From Maritimibacter sp. 55A14 (GTDB taxonomy: Bacteria; Pseudomonadota; Alphaproteobacteria; Rhodobacterales; Rhodobacteraceae), in NCBI RefSeq assembly GCF_003122205.1, contig NZ_QEYE01000012.1, positions 1 to 64,000 of the forward strand: 64,000 nt of DNA, in the 5' to 3' direction. The notes beneath the pieces were generated by a model. The model ran no database searches. It worked only from the letters and a program-made list of their open reading frames with translations, and had not been told where the DNA came from. Position 1 is the stretch's first letter; every line of letters starts with the position of its first letter. The position numbers and the translations under genes were made by a program. Of this stretch, positions 1 through 8,586 are shown one piece after another.

Positions 1-167
1 TAGACCAACGGGTGCCCCTTGACGAGGATTCCACCTTCCGGATACCCCTTGTTTCATTGAAGGGAAGCCCATCGAGGGTGCCTGTAACGGGAATAGAACC
101 GGGAGCCACAGCAGCCCCCGGGCACCATTTTTCCGGCAGACATGATCCGGGGGATATCGGCCCGGCC

Positions 168-1682
168 TCATCCCGCAAGCGCGGCGGCGTAGCGGTCGCG
201 CAGCGCGGCTTTCTGGACCTTTCCCATCGTGTTTCGCGGCAACTCGTCGACGACGATCAGCCGGCGCGGGCGCTTGAAGGCGGCCAGGGCAACCGCGATC
301 CGCTCCTGCACCATGTCGAGATCGGGCGTCGCGCCCGGCTCGCAGACCAACAACGCCACCGGGCTTTCACCAAAATCGGGATGCGGCACGCCGATCACCG
401 CGCTCTCCGCGATGCCGGGGACCGCGTCGATCACCTCCTCGATCTCCTTGGGGTAGATATTGTAGCCGCCGGAGATGATGAGGTCCTTGTTGCGTCCCAC
501 GATCGCGAGGTAGCCTTGCGCGTCGAAACGGCCCAGATCACCAGTGATGAAGAAGCCGTCCGGGCGCAACTCCTCGGCGGTCTTTTCGGGCATGTTCCAG
601 TAGCCCCTGAAGACATTGGGCCCGCGCACCTCGATCTGCCCGACCGCGCCGTCGGGCAGCCGCGCGCCGGTCTGCGGATCGGTGATCTTGATTTCCACGC
701 CGGGCAGCGGGAAGCCGACCGTGCCCGCGCGCCTTTCGCCGTCATAGGGGTTGGAGCTGTTCATGCCGGTCTCGGTCATGCCGTAGCGTTCCAGGATCCG
801 GTGGCCGGTGCGCGTCTCGAACCGGCGATGGGTCTCGGCCAGAAGCGGGGCGGAGCCGGACACGAAGAGCCGCATATGCGTGGTCAGGTCGCGGTCGAAG
901 CGGGGATCGGCCAGCAGGCGCGTATAGAAGGTCGGCACGCCCATCATCGCAGTGGCCCGCGGCAAATGCGCAATGATCGTGTCGAGATCGAAACCCGGCA
1001 GGAAGATCATCGCGCCACCCGCGGCCAGCGTGACATTGACCGCGACGAAAAGCCCGTGGGTGTGGAATATCGGCAGGGCGTGGAGCAGCACGTCACCCGC
1101 GCCGAAGCGCCAGCAGTCCGTCAGCGTCAGCGCGTTCGACAGCAGGTTCTCCTGTGTGAGCATCGCGCCCTTGGAGCGCCCGGTCGTCCCCGAGGTATAG
1201 AGAAGCGCCGCCAGATCGTCCCGGCCACGCGCCACGGTGGCGAAATCCGTGGGCATCGCCGCCGCCATTTCCGCCAGCGTTCCGCCGCCATCGGCGCCGA
1301 GCGTCTCCAGCCGGGCGCCAGTGCGGGCTGCTATGCCGGCCAGCGCCTCGGCCCCTCCGGGATCGCAGACGAAGAGCCGCGCGCCGCTGTCCTCGACGAA
1401 GTAACCCACCTCACCGGCCATGTACGCGGTATTGAGCGGCAGCAGGACAAGCCCCGCCTGCACGCAGGCCGCGTAGAGCGCCAGCGCTTCGGCCGATTTC
1501 GCGACCTGCACCGCGACCCTGTCGCCGGGGGCGAGCCCGAACCCGGCCAGCGCATTCGCGACGCGCCCGGCGAGGTCGAGGAACGCCGCATGGCTCAGGC
1601 TGCGTCCGTCCGCGAGATGAAGGAATGGCGTCGGCTTCCCGGCATGGGGCGCAAAAAGCGTGTCGTAAAGAGGATTTGCCAT
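168..1682 (-). CDS. matB: Malonyl-CoA synthetase (MatB-like acyl-CoA ligase)
   Basis: A 504-residue member of the ANL superfamily that would activate a carboxylic acid, probably malonate, to its CoA thioester through an acyl-AMP. The AMP-binding P-loop LLYTSGTTGRSKGAM lies near residue 160, the A5-type motif ERYGMTETGMN near 300, and the hinge with FFITGDLG near 380; the C-terminal lysine motif is PRNTMGKVQKA. Length and motifs fit the MatB group. The ATG at 1682 follows a GGGAG ribosome binding site. No malonyl-CoA decarboxylase (matA) or malonate transporter is visible beside it, so the malonate specificity rests on family resemblance; a related methylmalonate or short-chain acid ligase is possible. 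Confidence 0.85.
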   Translation of the reverse strand: MANPLYDTLFAPHAGKPTPFLHLADGRSLSHAAFLDLAGRVANALAGFGLAPGDRVAVQVAKSAEALALYAACVQAGLVLLPLNTAYMAGEVGYFVEDSGARLFVCDPGGAEALAGIAARTGARLETLGADGGGTLAEMAAAMPTDFATVARGRDDLAALLYTSGTTGRSKGAMLTQENLLSNALTLTDCWRFGAGDVLLHALPIFHTHGLFVAVNVTLAAGGAMIFLPGFDLDTIIAHLPRATAMMGVPTFYTRLLADPRFDRDLTTHMRLFVSGSAPLLAETHRRFETRTGHRILERYGMTETGMNSSNPYDGERRAGTVGFPLPGVEIKITDPQTGARLPDGAVGQIEVRGPNVFRGYWNMPEKTAEELRPDGFFITGDLGRFDAQGYLAIVGRNKDLIISGGYNIYPKEIEEVIDAVPGIAESAVIGVPHPDFGESPVALLVCEPGATPDLDMVQERIAVALAAFKRPRRLIVVDELPRNTMGKVQKAALRDRYAAALAG

Positions 1683-1843
1683 CGGCCCGCTCCCATATCC
1701 CGCCCCGAGCCGCGGCCGCGCACGGGGGCAATGACGGCCCGCACCCCGAACCTGTCCGTCCGGGGCGCGGCTCCGTCCTGCTTTTGCGAAATCCCGGCGC
1801 GATCGTAAAGGGCGTTGACCCTCGCGCGACCCACGCGGCGGCC

Positions 1844-2272
1844 TCAGGCGTTCAGCCGGATGTCGAGTTCAATCTCGGCGTCAAGTACCTTCGAGACCGG
1901 GCAGCCTTCCTTGGCCCCTTCCGCGATCCGGTCAAACTCCGCCTGGTCGATGCCCGGCACATGTGCATCGGCGTCGAGATGGATGCGGGTGATGGCGAAA
2001 CCGCCATCGGCCTCGTCCAGTTGCACGGTGGCCTTGGTGGAGACGCTCTTGGGATCATGCCCCGCCTGCGCAAGTTCGTGGCTGAGCGCCATCGAGAAGC
2101 AGCCTGCATGGGCGGCGGCGATCAACTCCTCCGGGTTGGTGCCGTTGACACCGTCCTCAAAGCGGGTCCGGAAGGAATAGCGCGCGTCGTCCAGCACGCC
2201 GCTGGGTGTCGAGATGGTTCCGGCGCCCGATGCGAGATCCCCGTTCCAGATTGCGGATGCGTTGCGTTTCAT
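1844..2272 (-). CDS. osmC: OsmC/Ohr family peroxiredoxin
   Basis: A 142-residue OsmC-type protein, expected to reduce organic hydroperoxides with a cysteine pair in the cytoplasm. The first cysteine is in NPEELIAAAHAGCFSMALS (about residue 58) and the second in KEGCPVSKVL (about residue 124), the usual spacing for this family. The start at 2272 is preferred over upstream starts because it begins with MKRNASAIWNG, typical of OsmC, and has a GGAGA ribosome binding site. It lies downstream of, but divergent from, the gene starting at 2483. No OhrR-type regulator is visible. OsmC fits better than Ohr because of the short N-terminus. Confidence 0.9.
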   Translation of the reverse strand: MKRNASAIWNGDLASGAGTISTPSGVLDDARYSFRTRFEDGVNGTNPEELIAAAHAGCFSMALSHELAQAGHDPKSVSTKATVQLDEADGGFAITRIHLDADAHVPGIDQAEFDRIAEGAKEGCPVSKVLDAEIELDIRLNA

Positions 2273-2482
2273 GTCTCTCCGTCCTTTCTGTCCGTCGGAT
2301 CGTGAAGGAAGCCGGCGCCGTCCGTGCCCCGCGGCGTGGTCTGCGGCTTTCCCGGCCCCTGCCCCTCCAGATGGAGCCGCGAGGCGCGATTTCAACGCGC
2401 GCCCCGCCGCGCCGGCCCTGTCGCACCACCGTCGCAAGCGTGTAACATCCCGCTGGCATCACCGCGCGGAGACGGAGGCCCG

Positions 2483-3180
2483 ATGACGGTTTTCAGACGC
2501 TATGCAGTCTATTTCGCCCCGCCCGCCGGGAGCCCGCTTGCGCATCTGGGCGCGGCCTGGCTGGGGCATTGCCGGATGGCGGCGCGGCACCCGCGCCTCC
2601 GGCGCCACCCGGCCTGCCCCGGCCGCTGGCCGAGGTCACGGCAACCCCGCGCCGCTACGGGTTCCATGCCACGCTGAAGCCGCCCTTCCGACTGGCCGCC
2701 TGGCGCAGCCCCGCGCAGCTTGAACTGTCGCTCGCCGCGCTGGCCCGCAGGCACGCGCCCGTCGACCTGCCCGGCCTCCGCGTCGCCTCGGTCGGGCGGT
2801 TTCTGGCTCTCTTGCCGCGCGCGCCCTGCCCCGCGCTCAACGCGCTGGCGCACGACTGCGTCGCCGCGCCGGAGCCTTTTCGCGCACCCCCCGACGCGGT
2901 GGAGCTCGGCCGCCGGCGGACCGCAGGCCTCACACCCCGGCAGGAGGAGATGCTCCAACGCTGGGGCTACCCTTACGTGATGGCGGAGTTCCGCTTCCAC
3001 ATCACCCTTACAGGGCCGCTGGAGCGGGCGGAGATCGAGCCCCTGCGCCGGGCCGCGGCGGCGCATTTCGCCCCGGTCCTTGCAGAGCCGCATCCGGTGC
3101 GCGAGATCTGCCTTTTCGGCGAGGATGCGGAGGGGTTTTTCCGGCTTCTCCACCGGACCCCGCTCGGCCACGGCGGTTGA
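2483..3180 (+). pseudogene. DUF1045 2H-phosphoesterase-like gene, frameshifted
   Basis: Two adjacent frames together give one DUF1045 protein of about 232 residues. The N-terminal part MTVFRRYAVYFAPPAG reads in frame from the ATG at 2483, which has a strong AGACGGAGG site. The remainder, beginning LPDGGAAPAP and containing RRYGFHATLKPPF and FRFHITLTGPL, is in another frame and ends at 3180. The break is at the G run 2563-2566; adding one G restores a continuous reading frame. The two H-x-T/S motifs (HATL, HITL) are those of the 2H phosphoesterase superfamily, to which DUF1045 belongs; relatives often sit in phosphonate-use operons, but none is here. It is either a recent pseudogene or an assembly error in a homopolymer. 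The downstream frame has no internal stop, which favours a very recent event or an error. Confidence 0.75.
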
Positions 3181-3193
3181 CCGGGCAGGCCGG

Positions 3194-4150
3194 TCAGAAC
3201 CAGCCCTTGCGCTTGAAATAGACCAGCGGGATCACCGCCGAGAGCACCATCGCCCCCAGCGCCGCGGGATAACCGTAGCGCGTTCCGAGCTCCGGCATGA
3301 CCTGGAAATTCATCCCGTAGATCGAGGCGATGAGAGTCGGCGGCAGGAAGACCACCGCGGCGACCGAGAATATCTTGATGATCGCGTTCTGCTCGATATT
3401 GATCAACCCCAGCGTCGCGTCCAGCAGGAAGGCGGCCTTCTGTTGCAGGAATGCCGTCTGTTCGGTAATCGTGCGCACGTCGCGCTGCTGACTCTTCAGC
3501 GCGGCGCGGAAGGCGCGGCGATGCTCGCCGGCGTCCGAGACCGTCAGCAGGAATCCCAGCATCCGATCCACCGTCAGCAGGCTCTCGGAGAGCTGCATGA
3601 CAAGCGTGTCGGTCTGGCCGATCCGGCGCAGGGTCTCGCGGTGGTCGATTTTCTCGGCCGCCTCTGGGCGAAACACGCCGCGGGACGTTCTGTCGATCTC
3701 CCCGCCCGCCATTTCGGTGATGTCGGCCAGCCGGTCGATGATCTCCTCCAGCAGCCCCATCAGGACCGCCTCGGCACTACGGCAGCCCAGCGACGCCCTC
3801 CCGGCGCGCGGCGGGAAGGTCTCGAAGGGGCGCGGGCCGTGATGGCGGATCGTGACAAGCTGATCCTTCGTCAGGATGAATGTCACAGGCCCGATCTCGG
3901 CCTCGCCGCTGGCGCTGCGCGCGGGCAGGAGCACCGTCATCACCGGCAGGCCGTTGTCGAGATAAAGCCGCGAGGACTGCTCGATCTCTTCCTGGTCGGC
4001 CAGGCTCGGGATCGCGGCGCCGTAACGCGCCGAGAGCGCCGCGCGCTCGTCATCCGTCGGCTCCACCAGGTCGAGCCAGATCGCCTCCTCCGGGGCGATG
4101 CCGTCGCGCACCGCCAGCCCCGGCCCCATTGCGATATACTTGAGGATCAT
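3194..4150 (-). CDS. corA: CorA family magnesium/divalent cation transporter
   Basis: A 318-residue inner-membrane channel for Mg2+ (possibly Co2+ or Ni2+). A long cytoplasmic N-terminal domain is followed by two C-terminal transmembrane helices; the signature YGMNF follows the first helix (KIFSVAAVVFLPPTLIASI), and the chain ends with the basic tail FKRKGWF, as in CorA. Length is normal. The ATG at 4150 has a GGGAGG site. It is convergent with the DUF1045 gene, whose stop is 13 bases away. No M-box or other leader is visible in the 87 bases before it. Confidence 0.92.
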   Translation of the reverse strand: MILKYIAMGPGLAVRDGIAPEEAIWLDLVEPTDDERAALSARYGAAIPSLADQEEIEQSSRLYLDNGLPVMTVLLPARSASGEAEIGPVTFILTKDQLVTIRHHGPRPFETFPPRAGRASLGCRSAEAVLMGLLEEIIDRLADITEMAGGEIDRTSRGVFRPEAAEKIDHRETLRRIGQTDTLVMQLSESLLTVDRMLGFLLTVSDAGEHRRAFRAALKSQQRDVRTITEQTAFLQQKAAFLLDATLGLINIEQNAIIKIFSVAAVVFLPPTLIASIYGMNFQVMPELGTRYGYPAALGAMVLSAVIPLVYFKRKGWF

Positions 4151-4237
4151 CCGGCGGCCTCCCTGCTGCTGCCCCCTCTTGCTAGCGCCTCACGGCGTAT
4201 CCGGCCAGTGCCGCGACGCGCGGGCGGCGCGCGCCAG

Positions 4238-5083
4238 TCAGCCCTTCGACAACCGCAGCAGCGCCGCGCCCGCCAGCGTCATCGCCGTGGCCACGACCTT
4301 CATCAGGTTCAGCCGCTCGCCCAGGAAGGCCACGCCGATCAGCAGTGCAAAGACGATGCTCGTCTCGCGCAGGGCCGTGACCAGCGCGATCGGCGCCAGG
4401 GTGAAGGCGTGGACGACCAGCGCATAGGCGGTGAAGGATGCGCCGCCGCCGACCAGCAGCACCCGCGCCTCGCGCAGCGCCGCAGTGATCAGCGCCGGTC
4501 GCCAGAACGCCGCCAGCCCCGCGCAGGCCAGCGCGTTCAGAACAGCCAGCGCGCCGTAGAAACCCAACGCAGTACCCGCCACCCGCGCGCCGATGCCATC
4601 ATTGAGCGAATAGGAGGCGATGAACCCGCCGGTCACCAGCGCCAGTGCCGCGGCCTTGCCCTGGAAAATCCCGTCGGCCCGCCGCACCAGACTGATCGAG
4701 GCGATCCCGATCGCGATCATGGCGATGGCCAGCAATTCCAGCGCGGTGAAGGCGACCCCCAGGATCAGCGCCGAGCCGCCGGCCACCAGCAGCGGCGAGA
4801 CGCCGCGAGCGATCGGATAGACCTGCGTAAGATCGCCCAGCCGGTAGGCCGCCACGAGAAAGGTCTGATACCCCAGATGCAGGATCAGCCCGCCCAGAAG
4901 CCAGGGCCAGCAGGCCGGATTAGGCAGCGGCGCAACGCCCATCCCGGCGAGCCCCGCCAAACCCTGCCCCAGCACCACAGCCAGCATCGCCACTGTCTTG
5001 TCCGCACCGCTCTTGACCAGCGCATTCCAGACCGCGTGCAGCAGCGCAGCCAGCAGAACGATGGCGAAGACCCCGGCGCTCAA
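4238..5083 (-). CDS. EamA/DMT family transporter
   Basis: A 281-residue protein of the drug/metabolite transporter superfamily with about ten predicted membrane helices in two EamA repeats; the second repeat starts near residue 150 and contains GFYGALAVLNALACAG. The substrate cannot be read from sequence. The start is TTG at 5083, overlapping the fosX stop as TTGA; the next ATG would remove the first helix. The 4-base overlap indicates translational coupling to the FosX-like gene, so export of a related toxic compound or metabolite is a reasonable guess but only a guess. Confidence 0.85.
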   Translation of the reverse strand: MSAGVFAIVLLAALLHAVWNALVKSGADKTVAMLAVVLGQGLAGLAGMGVAPLPNPACWPWLLGGLILHLGYQTFLVAAYRLGDLTQVYPIARGVSPLLVAGGSALILGVAFTALELLAIAMIAIGIASISLVRRADGIFQGKAAALALVTGGFIASYSLNDGIGARVAGTALGFYGALAVLNALACAGLAAFWRPALITAALREARVLLVGGGASFTAYALVVHAFTLAPIALVTALRETSIVFALLIGVAFLGERLNLMKVVATAMTLAGAALLRLSKG

Positions 5084-5499
5084 CGTTGCGGCCCCCGGCC
5101 CTGCGCATACCGCGCAAGCCGCTGCGCCAGCGTGCCTGTGTGCAACTCGAACAGGTGGTTGTCGGGCCCGTAGAAATAAATCGAGCGGCCCTCGCCATCG
5201 ACGCGCGGGCGGGGCGGGCGAAGTTCGAGGCCCAGCGCCTCGATCCGGGCCAGTTTCGCGTCGTACTCGCCCTCGCCTATCCGAAAGGCCACGTGGTTGT
5301 AGCTGCGCGCGGGCAGCGGCGGCCCCCGCATGACCGCCACCCAGACATCGCCCACCATAAAGAAACGCTCTTCGGAGACGGAAAAGGTCTCCAATCCGCT
5401 GTCATAGACGCAGCGCGCGTCCAGCACCTGTTCGAGCACGTCCCGCATCCGGTCCGGATCGGCGCTGATGAAGGTGACATGCGACAGCCCGCTGCTCAA
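5080..5499 (-). CDS. fosX: FosX-type fosfomycin epoxide hydrolase (VOC fold)
   Basis: A 139-residue vicinal-oxygen-chelate protein closely resembling FosX, which opens the fosfomycin epoxide with water using a divalent metal. The three metal ligands fall at the same numbers as in the Listeria protein: His7 (SHVTF), His69 (YNHVAF) and Glu118 (LFELHTGTL). The residue that distinguishes hydrolytic FosX, Glu44, is present in VSEERFF. The signature RPRVDGEGRSIYFY is also conserved. The start is TTG at 5499; an ATG just upstream (5516) is closed by a stop after six codons. It lies 13 bases after nrdJ and overlaps the transporter gene by four bases. Activity on fosfomycin is inferred from these residues; natural roles of environmental FosX homologues are unclear. 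Confidence 0.8.
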   Translation of the reverse strand: MSSGLSHVTFISADPDRMRDVLEQVLDARCVYDSGLETFSVSEERFFMVGDVWVAVMRGPPLPARSYNHVAFRIGEGEYDAKLARIEALGLELRPPRPRVDGEGRSIYFYGPDNHLFELHTGTLAQRLARYAQGRGPQR

Positions 5500-5512
5500 C
5501 GTGCCTGTCCGC

Positions 5513-8002
5513 TCATCCGCATTTGCTGAAGCCGCAATCGGCGCAGGTCATGCAGCCTTCGATCATCCGCATCTCGTAGCTGCCGCAGCTCGAACAGGCC
5601 GGACCGCGCGGCAGGCCCGCGCCCGGCGCGGGGATGCCGTGCGGGTCGGATTTCAGCCCCGCCCCGGCGGCGTCGATGAAGCCGATGGCGATCAGGTGTT
5701 CCTCGATCACCCCGCCGATGGCCGCCAGGATCGAGGGGATGTATTTGCCCTGCACCCAGGCGCCGCCGCGCGGGTCGAAGACGGCTTTCAGTTCCTCCAC
5801 CACGAAGGACACGTCGCCGCCGCGCCGGAACACCGCCGAGATCATCCGCGTCAGCGCCACCGTCCAGGCGAAATGCTCCATGTTCTTGGAGTTGATGAAG
5901 ACCTCGAAGGGCCGGCGATGCCCGTTCACGATGATATCGTTGATGGTGATGTAGATCGCGTGTTCCGAGCCGGGCCACTTGATCTTGTAGGTCAGCCCGT
6001 CCAGCGCCTCGGGCCGGTCGAGCGGTTCGGAGATATAGACCACGTCGCCATGCGGGGTGGCGGGTACGGAGTCGCTTAGAGCGACGACCTCGCGCGGCGC
6101 TGCATCGTCGAGAAGGGCGGCAATCTCTACATCCAGAGCCTTTGCGAGCGCCAGGATTGTATCGGCTCCGGGGGTCTTGGTGCGCCTCTCCAGAATATCG
6201 GTGATGGCGCGCGGCTTCAGCCCGGCCTTCTTCGACAGCGCGGCTGCCTTCAATCGCTTTTTCTTCATCAGCGCGGAGAGGCGCGTGGCCAGGTCCGTGG
6301 GCTTCACCTCAGCCACGCTCAGCACGCTCCCCGTCACCGCGTTGGGGCGGTAGGTCGTGCAGCCCTTGCAACCCGAGTCCCAGGCCTGCATGTAGACGTC
6401 CTTGAACGCCTCGAAACCGATATCCTCGGGGCAGTTGATGGTCTTGGAGATCGACGAATCCACCCATTTCTGCGCCGCCGCCTGCATCTTCACATGCTCC
6501 AGCGGCGCCAGGGTCTGGGCGTTCACGAAATACTCCGGCAGTTCCAGGTCGCCGAATTTCTCGTGCCAGATCCGGACCGCGTAGTCTTCCACCTCCTCCT
6601 CGGTGCGGGAGCCGTCCTTCTGAAGCACCTTGCGGGTGTAGGTGTAGGCAAAGACCGGCTCGATCCCCGACGAGACATTGCCGGCATAGAGGCTGATCGT
6701 GCCGGTGGGCGCGATCGAGGTCAGCAGCGCGTTGCGGATGCCGTGCCGGGCGATGGCGTCGCGTACATCCGCATCCATATGGGTCAGCGATCCGCTGGCC
6801 AGGTATTTCTCCGCATCGAAGAGCGGGAACGCCCCCTTCTCGCGCGCCAGATCGGCCGAGGCCAGGTAGGCGCTGCGCGCCAGCCGCTTCAGCCAGGCCT
6901 CGGTCTGCGCCGCCGCCTCGTCGGAGCCATAGCGCAGCCCAAGCATCAGCAGCGCATCCGCCAGCCCGGTCACACCCAGCCCGATGCGCCGCTTGTTGCG
7001 CGCCTCCTCGGCCTGCTGCGGCAGCGGGAAGCGCGAGACATCCACGACATTGTCCATCATCCGCACCGCCACGCGCACCAGATCGTCGAGCGCATCGTCG
7101 TCCAGCGCGGCGGCCTCGCCGAACGGGTCAGTCACGAGCCGCGCCAGGTTGATCGAGCCCAGGAGGCAGGCGCCATAGGGCGGCAGGGGCTGCTCGCCAC
7201 AGGGGTTCGTGGCCGCGATCGTCTCGCAATAGGCCAGGTTGTTCATCGCGTTGATCCGGTCGATGAAGATCACGCCGGGCTCGGCATAATCGTAGGTCGC
7301 GCGCATGATCCGGTCCCACAGCACCCGCGCCTCGACCGTGTGATAGACCCGCCCGCCGAATGTCAGGTCCCATGATCCGTCGGCCTTCACCGCGTCCATG
7401 AAATCGTCCGTCACGAGAACCGAGAGGTTGAACATCCGCAGCCGCGCCGCGTCCTGCTTGGCGGTGATGAAATCCTCGATATCGGGATGGTCGCAGCGCA
7501 TCGTTGCCATCATTGCCCCGCGGCGCGACCCCGCCGACATGATGGTGCGGCACATAGCGTCCCACACATCCATGAAGGACAGCGGCCCCGACGCATCCGC
7601 CGCCACGCCATGCACCGGCGCGCCCTTGGGACGGATGGTGGAGAAGTCGTAGCCGATTCCACCACCCTGCTGCATGGTCAGCGCGGCTTCCTTGAGCATG
7701 TCGAAAATGCCCGCCATGCTGTCGGGCACCGTGCCCATCACGAAACAGTTGAAGAGCGTGACGTCCCGCGCCGTTCCCGCGCCCGCGGTGATCCGGCCCG
7801 CCGGCAGGAAGCGGAAATCCTCCAGCGCGGCATAGAAGCGGTCTTCCCACTCCTCCGGCGCGTCCTCGACAACGGCCAGGGCCCGCGCGATCCGCCGCCA
7901 GCTATCCTCGACCGTCTGGTCGACCGGAGTGCCGTCCGCCTGCTTCAGGCGGTATTTCATATCCCATATCTGCTCGGCGATGGGGGCGGAAAATGCAGTC
8001 AT
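5513..8002 (-). CDS. nrdJ: Adenosylcobalamin-dependent ribonucleotide reductase (class II) with internal XRE HTH
   Basis: An 829-residue class II reductase making deoxyribonucleotides with a B12-generated thiyl radical. The N-terminal part holds the redox cysteine (FNCFVMGTVPDS); the barrel holds the radical cysteine in NPCGEQPLPPYGAC and the phosphate-binding IAPTGTIS; the barrel ends at GCKGCTTYRPNA. The C-terminal part has the TSCPD-like domain (HAIYITINDIIVNGHRRPF) and a cysteine-rich tail CSSCGSYEMR...CADCGFSKCG. Between barrel and TSCPD domain, residues about 568-640, lies an additional segment resembling a lambda-repressor/XRE helix-turn-helix (see separate entry). The start at 8002 is chosen over 8017 because it has an AGGAT site and gives the usual MTAFSAPIA N-terminus. 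Followed after 13 bases by fosX. No B12 riboswitch is visible upstream. Confidence 0.93.
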   Translation of the reverse strand: MTAFSAPIAEQIWDMKYRLKQADGTPVDQTVEDSWRRIARALAVVEDAPEEWEDRFYAALEDFRFLPAGRITAGAGTARDVTLFNCFVMGTVPDSMAGIFDMLKEAALTMQQGGGIGYDFSTIRPKGAPVHGVAADASGPLSFMDVWDAMCRTIMSAGSRRGAMMATMRCDHPDIEDFITAKQDAARLRMFNLSVLVTDDFMDAVKADGSWDLTFGGRVYHTVEARVLWDRIMRATYDYAEPGVIFIDRINAMNNLAYCETIAATNPCGEQPLPPYGACLLGSINLARLVTDPFGEAAALDDDALDDLVRVAVRMMDNVVDVSRFPLPQQAEEARNKRRIGLGVTGLADALLMLGLRYGSDEAAAQTEAWLKRLARSAYLASADLAREKGAFPLFDAEKYLASGSLTHMDADVRDAIARHGIRNALLTSIAPTGTISLYAGNVSSGIEPVFAYTYTRKVLQKDGSRTEEEVEDYAVRIWHEKFGDLELPEYFVNAQTLAPLEHVKMQAAAQKWVDSSISKTINCPEDIGFEAFKDVYMQAWDSGCKGCTTYRPNAVTGSVLSVAEVKPTDLATRLSALMKKKRLKAAALSKKAGLKPRAITDILERRTKTPGADTILALAKALDVEIAALLDDAAPREVVALSDSVPATPHGDVVYISEPLDRPEALDGLTYKIKWPGSEHAIYITINDIIVNGHRRPFEVFINSKNMEHFAWTVALTRMISAVFRRGGDVSFVVEELKAVFDPRGGAWVQGKYIPSILAAIGGVIEEHLIAIGFIDAAGAGLKSDPHGIPAPGAGLPRGPACSSCGSYEMRMIEGCMTCADCGFSKCG
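6083..6300 (-). other. XRE/lambda-repressor-like HTH segment inserted in nrdJ
   Basis: This stretch encodes LATRLSALMKKKRLKAA, ALSKKAGLKPRAITDILERR and then TPGADTILALAKALDVEIA. The pattern of a basic first helix, a short helix with SKKAGL, a recognition-like helix (KPRAITDILE) and a final helix ending in DVEIAALL is that of XRE family helix-turn-helix domains. It sits in frame between the catalytic barrel and the TSCPD domain, a position where the class II enzymes I know have only a short linker. Its DNA looks less GC-biased than the flanks. Whether it binds DNA is not known. Confidence 0.7.
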
Positions 8003-8113
8003 CCAGCAGATCCTCATAGGCGTCAGAGAAGGTCTTCCAGACTAAGCTTTTCAAGGTGCAAGCGCAAGAAATAGGTCGCCGTCGCACCGTCCTACCATTA
8101 TATTGATTCCTTG

Positions 8114-8548
8114 ATGGCCTGTTCACATATCAACCTGCTGAAACTCTGCGTCGGCACCGAAACCGTGGAAGACCTGGCGCGCTGGCAGGCGGGCCGCGCC
8201 GCGACGAACCCGCATGGCCTGCCCCGGCACGTCACGCGGATGTGGCCGAAACGCGCCGACGAATTGCTGGATGGCGGGTCGCTCTACTGGGTGATCAAGG
8301 GCGTGATCCAGGCCCGCCAGCGGGTGATCCGGCTGGACGAGGTGATCGGCGAGGACGGCATCCGCCGCTGCGGCATCGTGCTGGGCGCCGAGATCGTCCG
8401 CACCGAGGCCGCCGCCCGGCGCCCGTTCCAGGGCTGGCGCTATCTCAAGCCGCAAGACGCGCCGCGCGACCTGCCGAAAACCCGCACGCGGGAGGAGGCG
8501 TTACCGCCCGCGCTGGCCACCGCGCTGGCCGAGATCGGGGTGCGCTGA
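8114..8548 (+). CDS. DUF1489 family protein
   Basis: A 144-residue soluble protein of the alphaproteobacterial DUF1489 family, of unknown function. Typical features are the N-terminal HINLLKLCVG, the central TRMWPKRADELLDGGSLYWV and the conserved GIVLGAEIVRTE followed by PFQGWRYL. The ATG at 8114 is preferred over the adjoining TTG at 8111; neither has a strong ribosome binding site. It is divergent from nrdJ across about 110 bases and convergent with hisG. Confidence 0.85.
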   Translation: MACSHINLLKLCVGTETVEDLARWQAGRAATNPHGLPRHVTRMWPKRADELLDGGSLYWVIKGVIQARQRVIRLDEVIGEDGIRRCGIVLGAEIVRTEAAARRPFQGWRYLKPQDAPRDLPKTRTREEALPPALATALAEIGVR

Positions 8549-8586
8549 GCCGTTTTCGACACGCGATCGCCGCAGGTCGGTGCGTG

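Noticed and set aside
99-132. Hairpin with T run near the left edge
   Set aside because: Stem has a mismatch, the T run is six bases away, and the gene it would serve is outside the window.
12-1808. Long plus-strand open frame of 598 codons
   Set aside because: It is the complement of matB in a high-GC region; no domain, no ribosome site, and the minus-strand protein is a clear family member.
3080-5173. 697-codon plus-strand frame
   Set aside because: Low-complexity Arg/Gln/His-rich shadow of corA and the EamA gene.
8094-8110. Possible NrdR box (CAATATAATG) before nrdJ
   Set aside because: Only one imperfect palindrome; NrdR sites come in pairs about 30 bases apart and no second one is visible.
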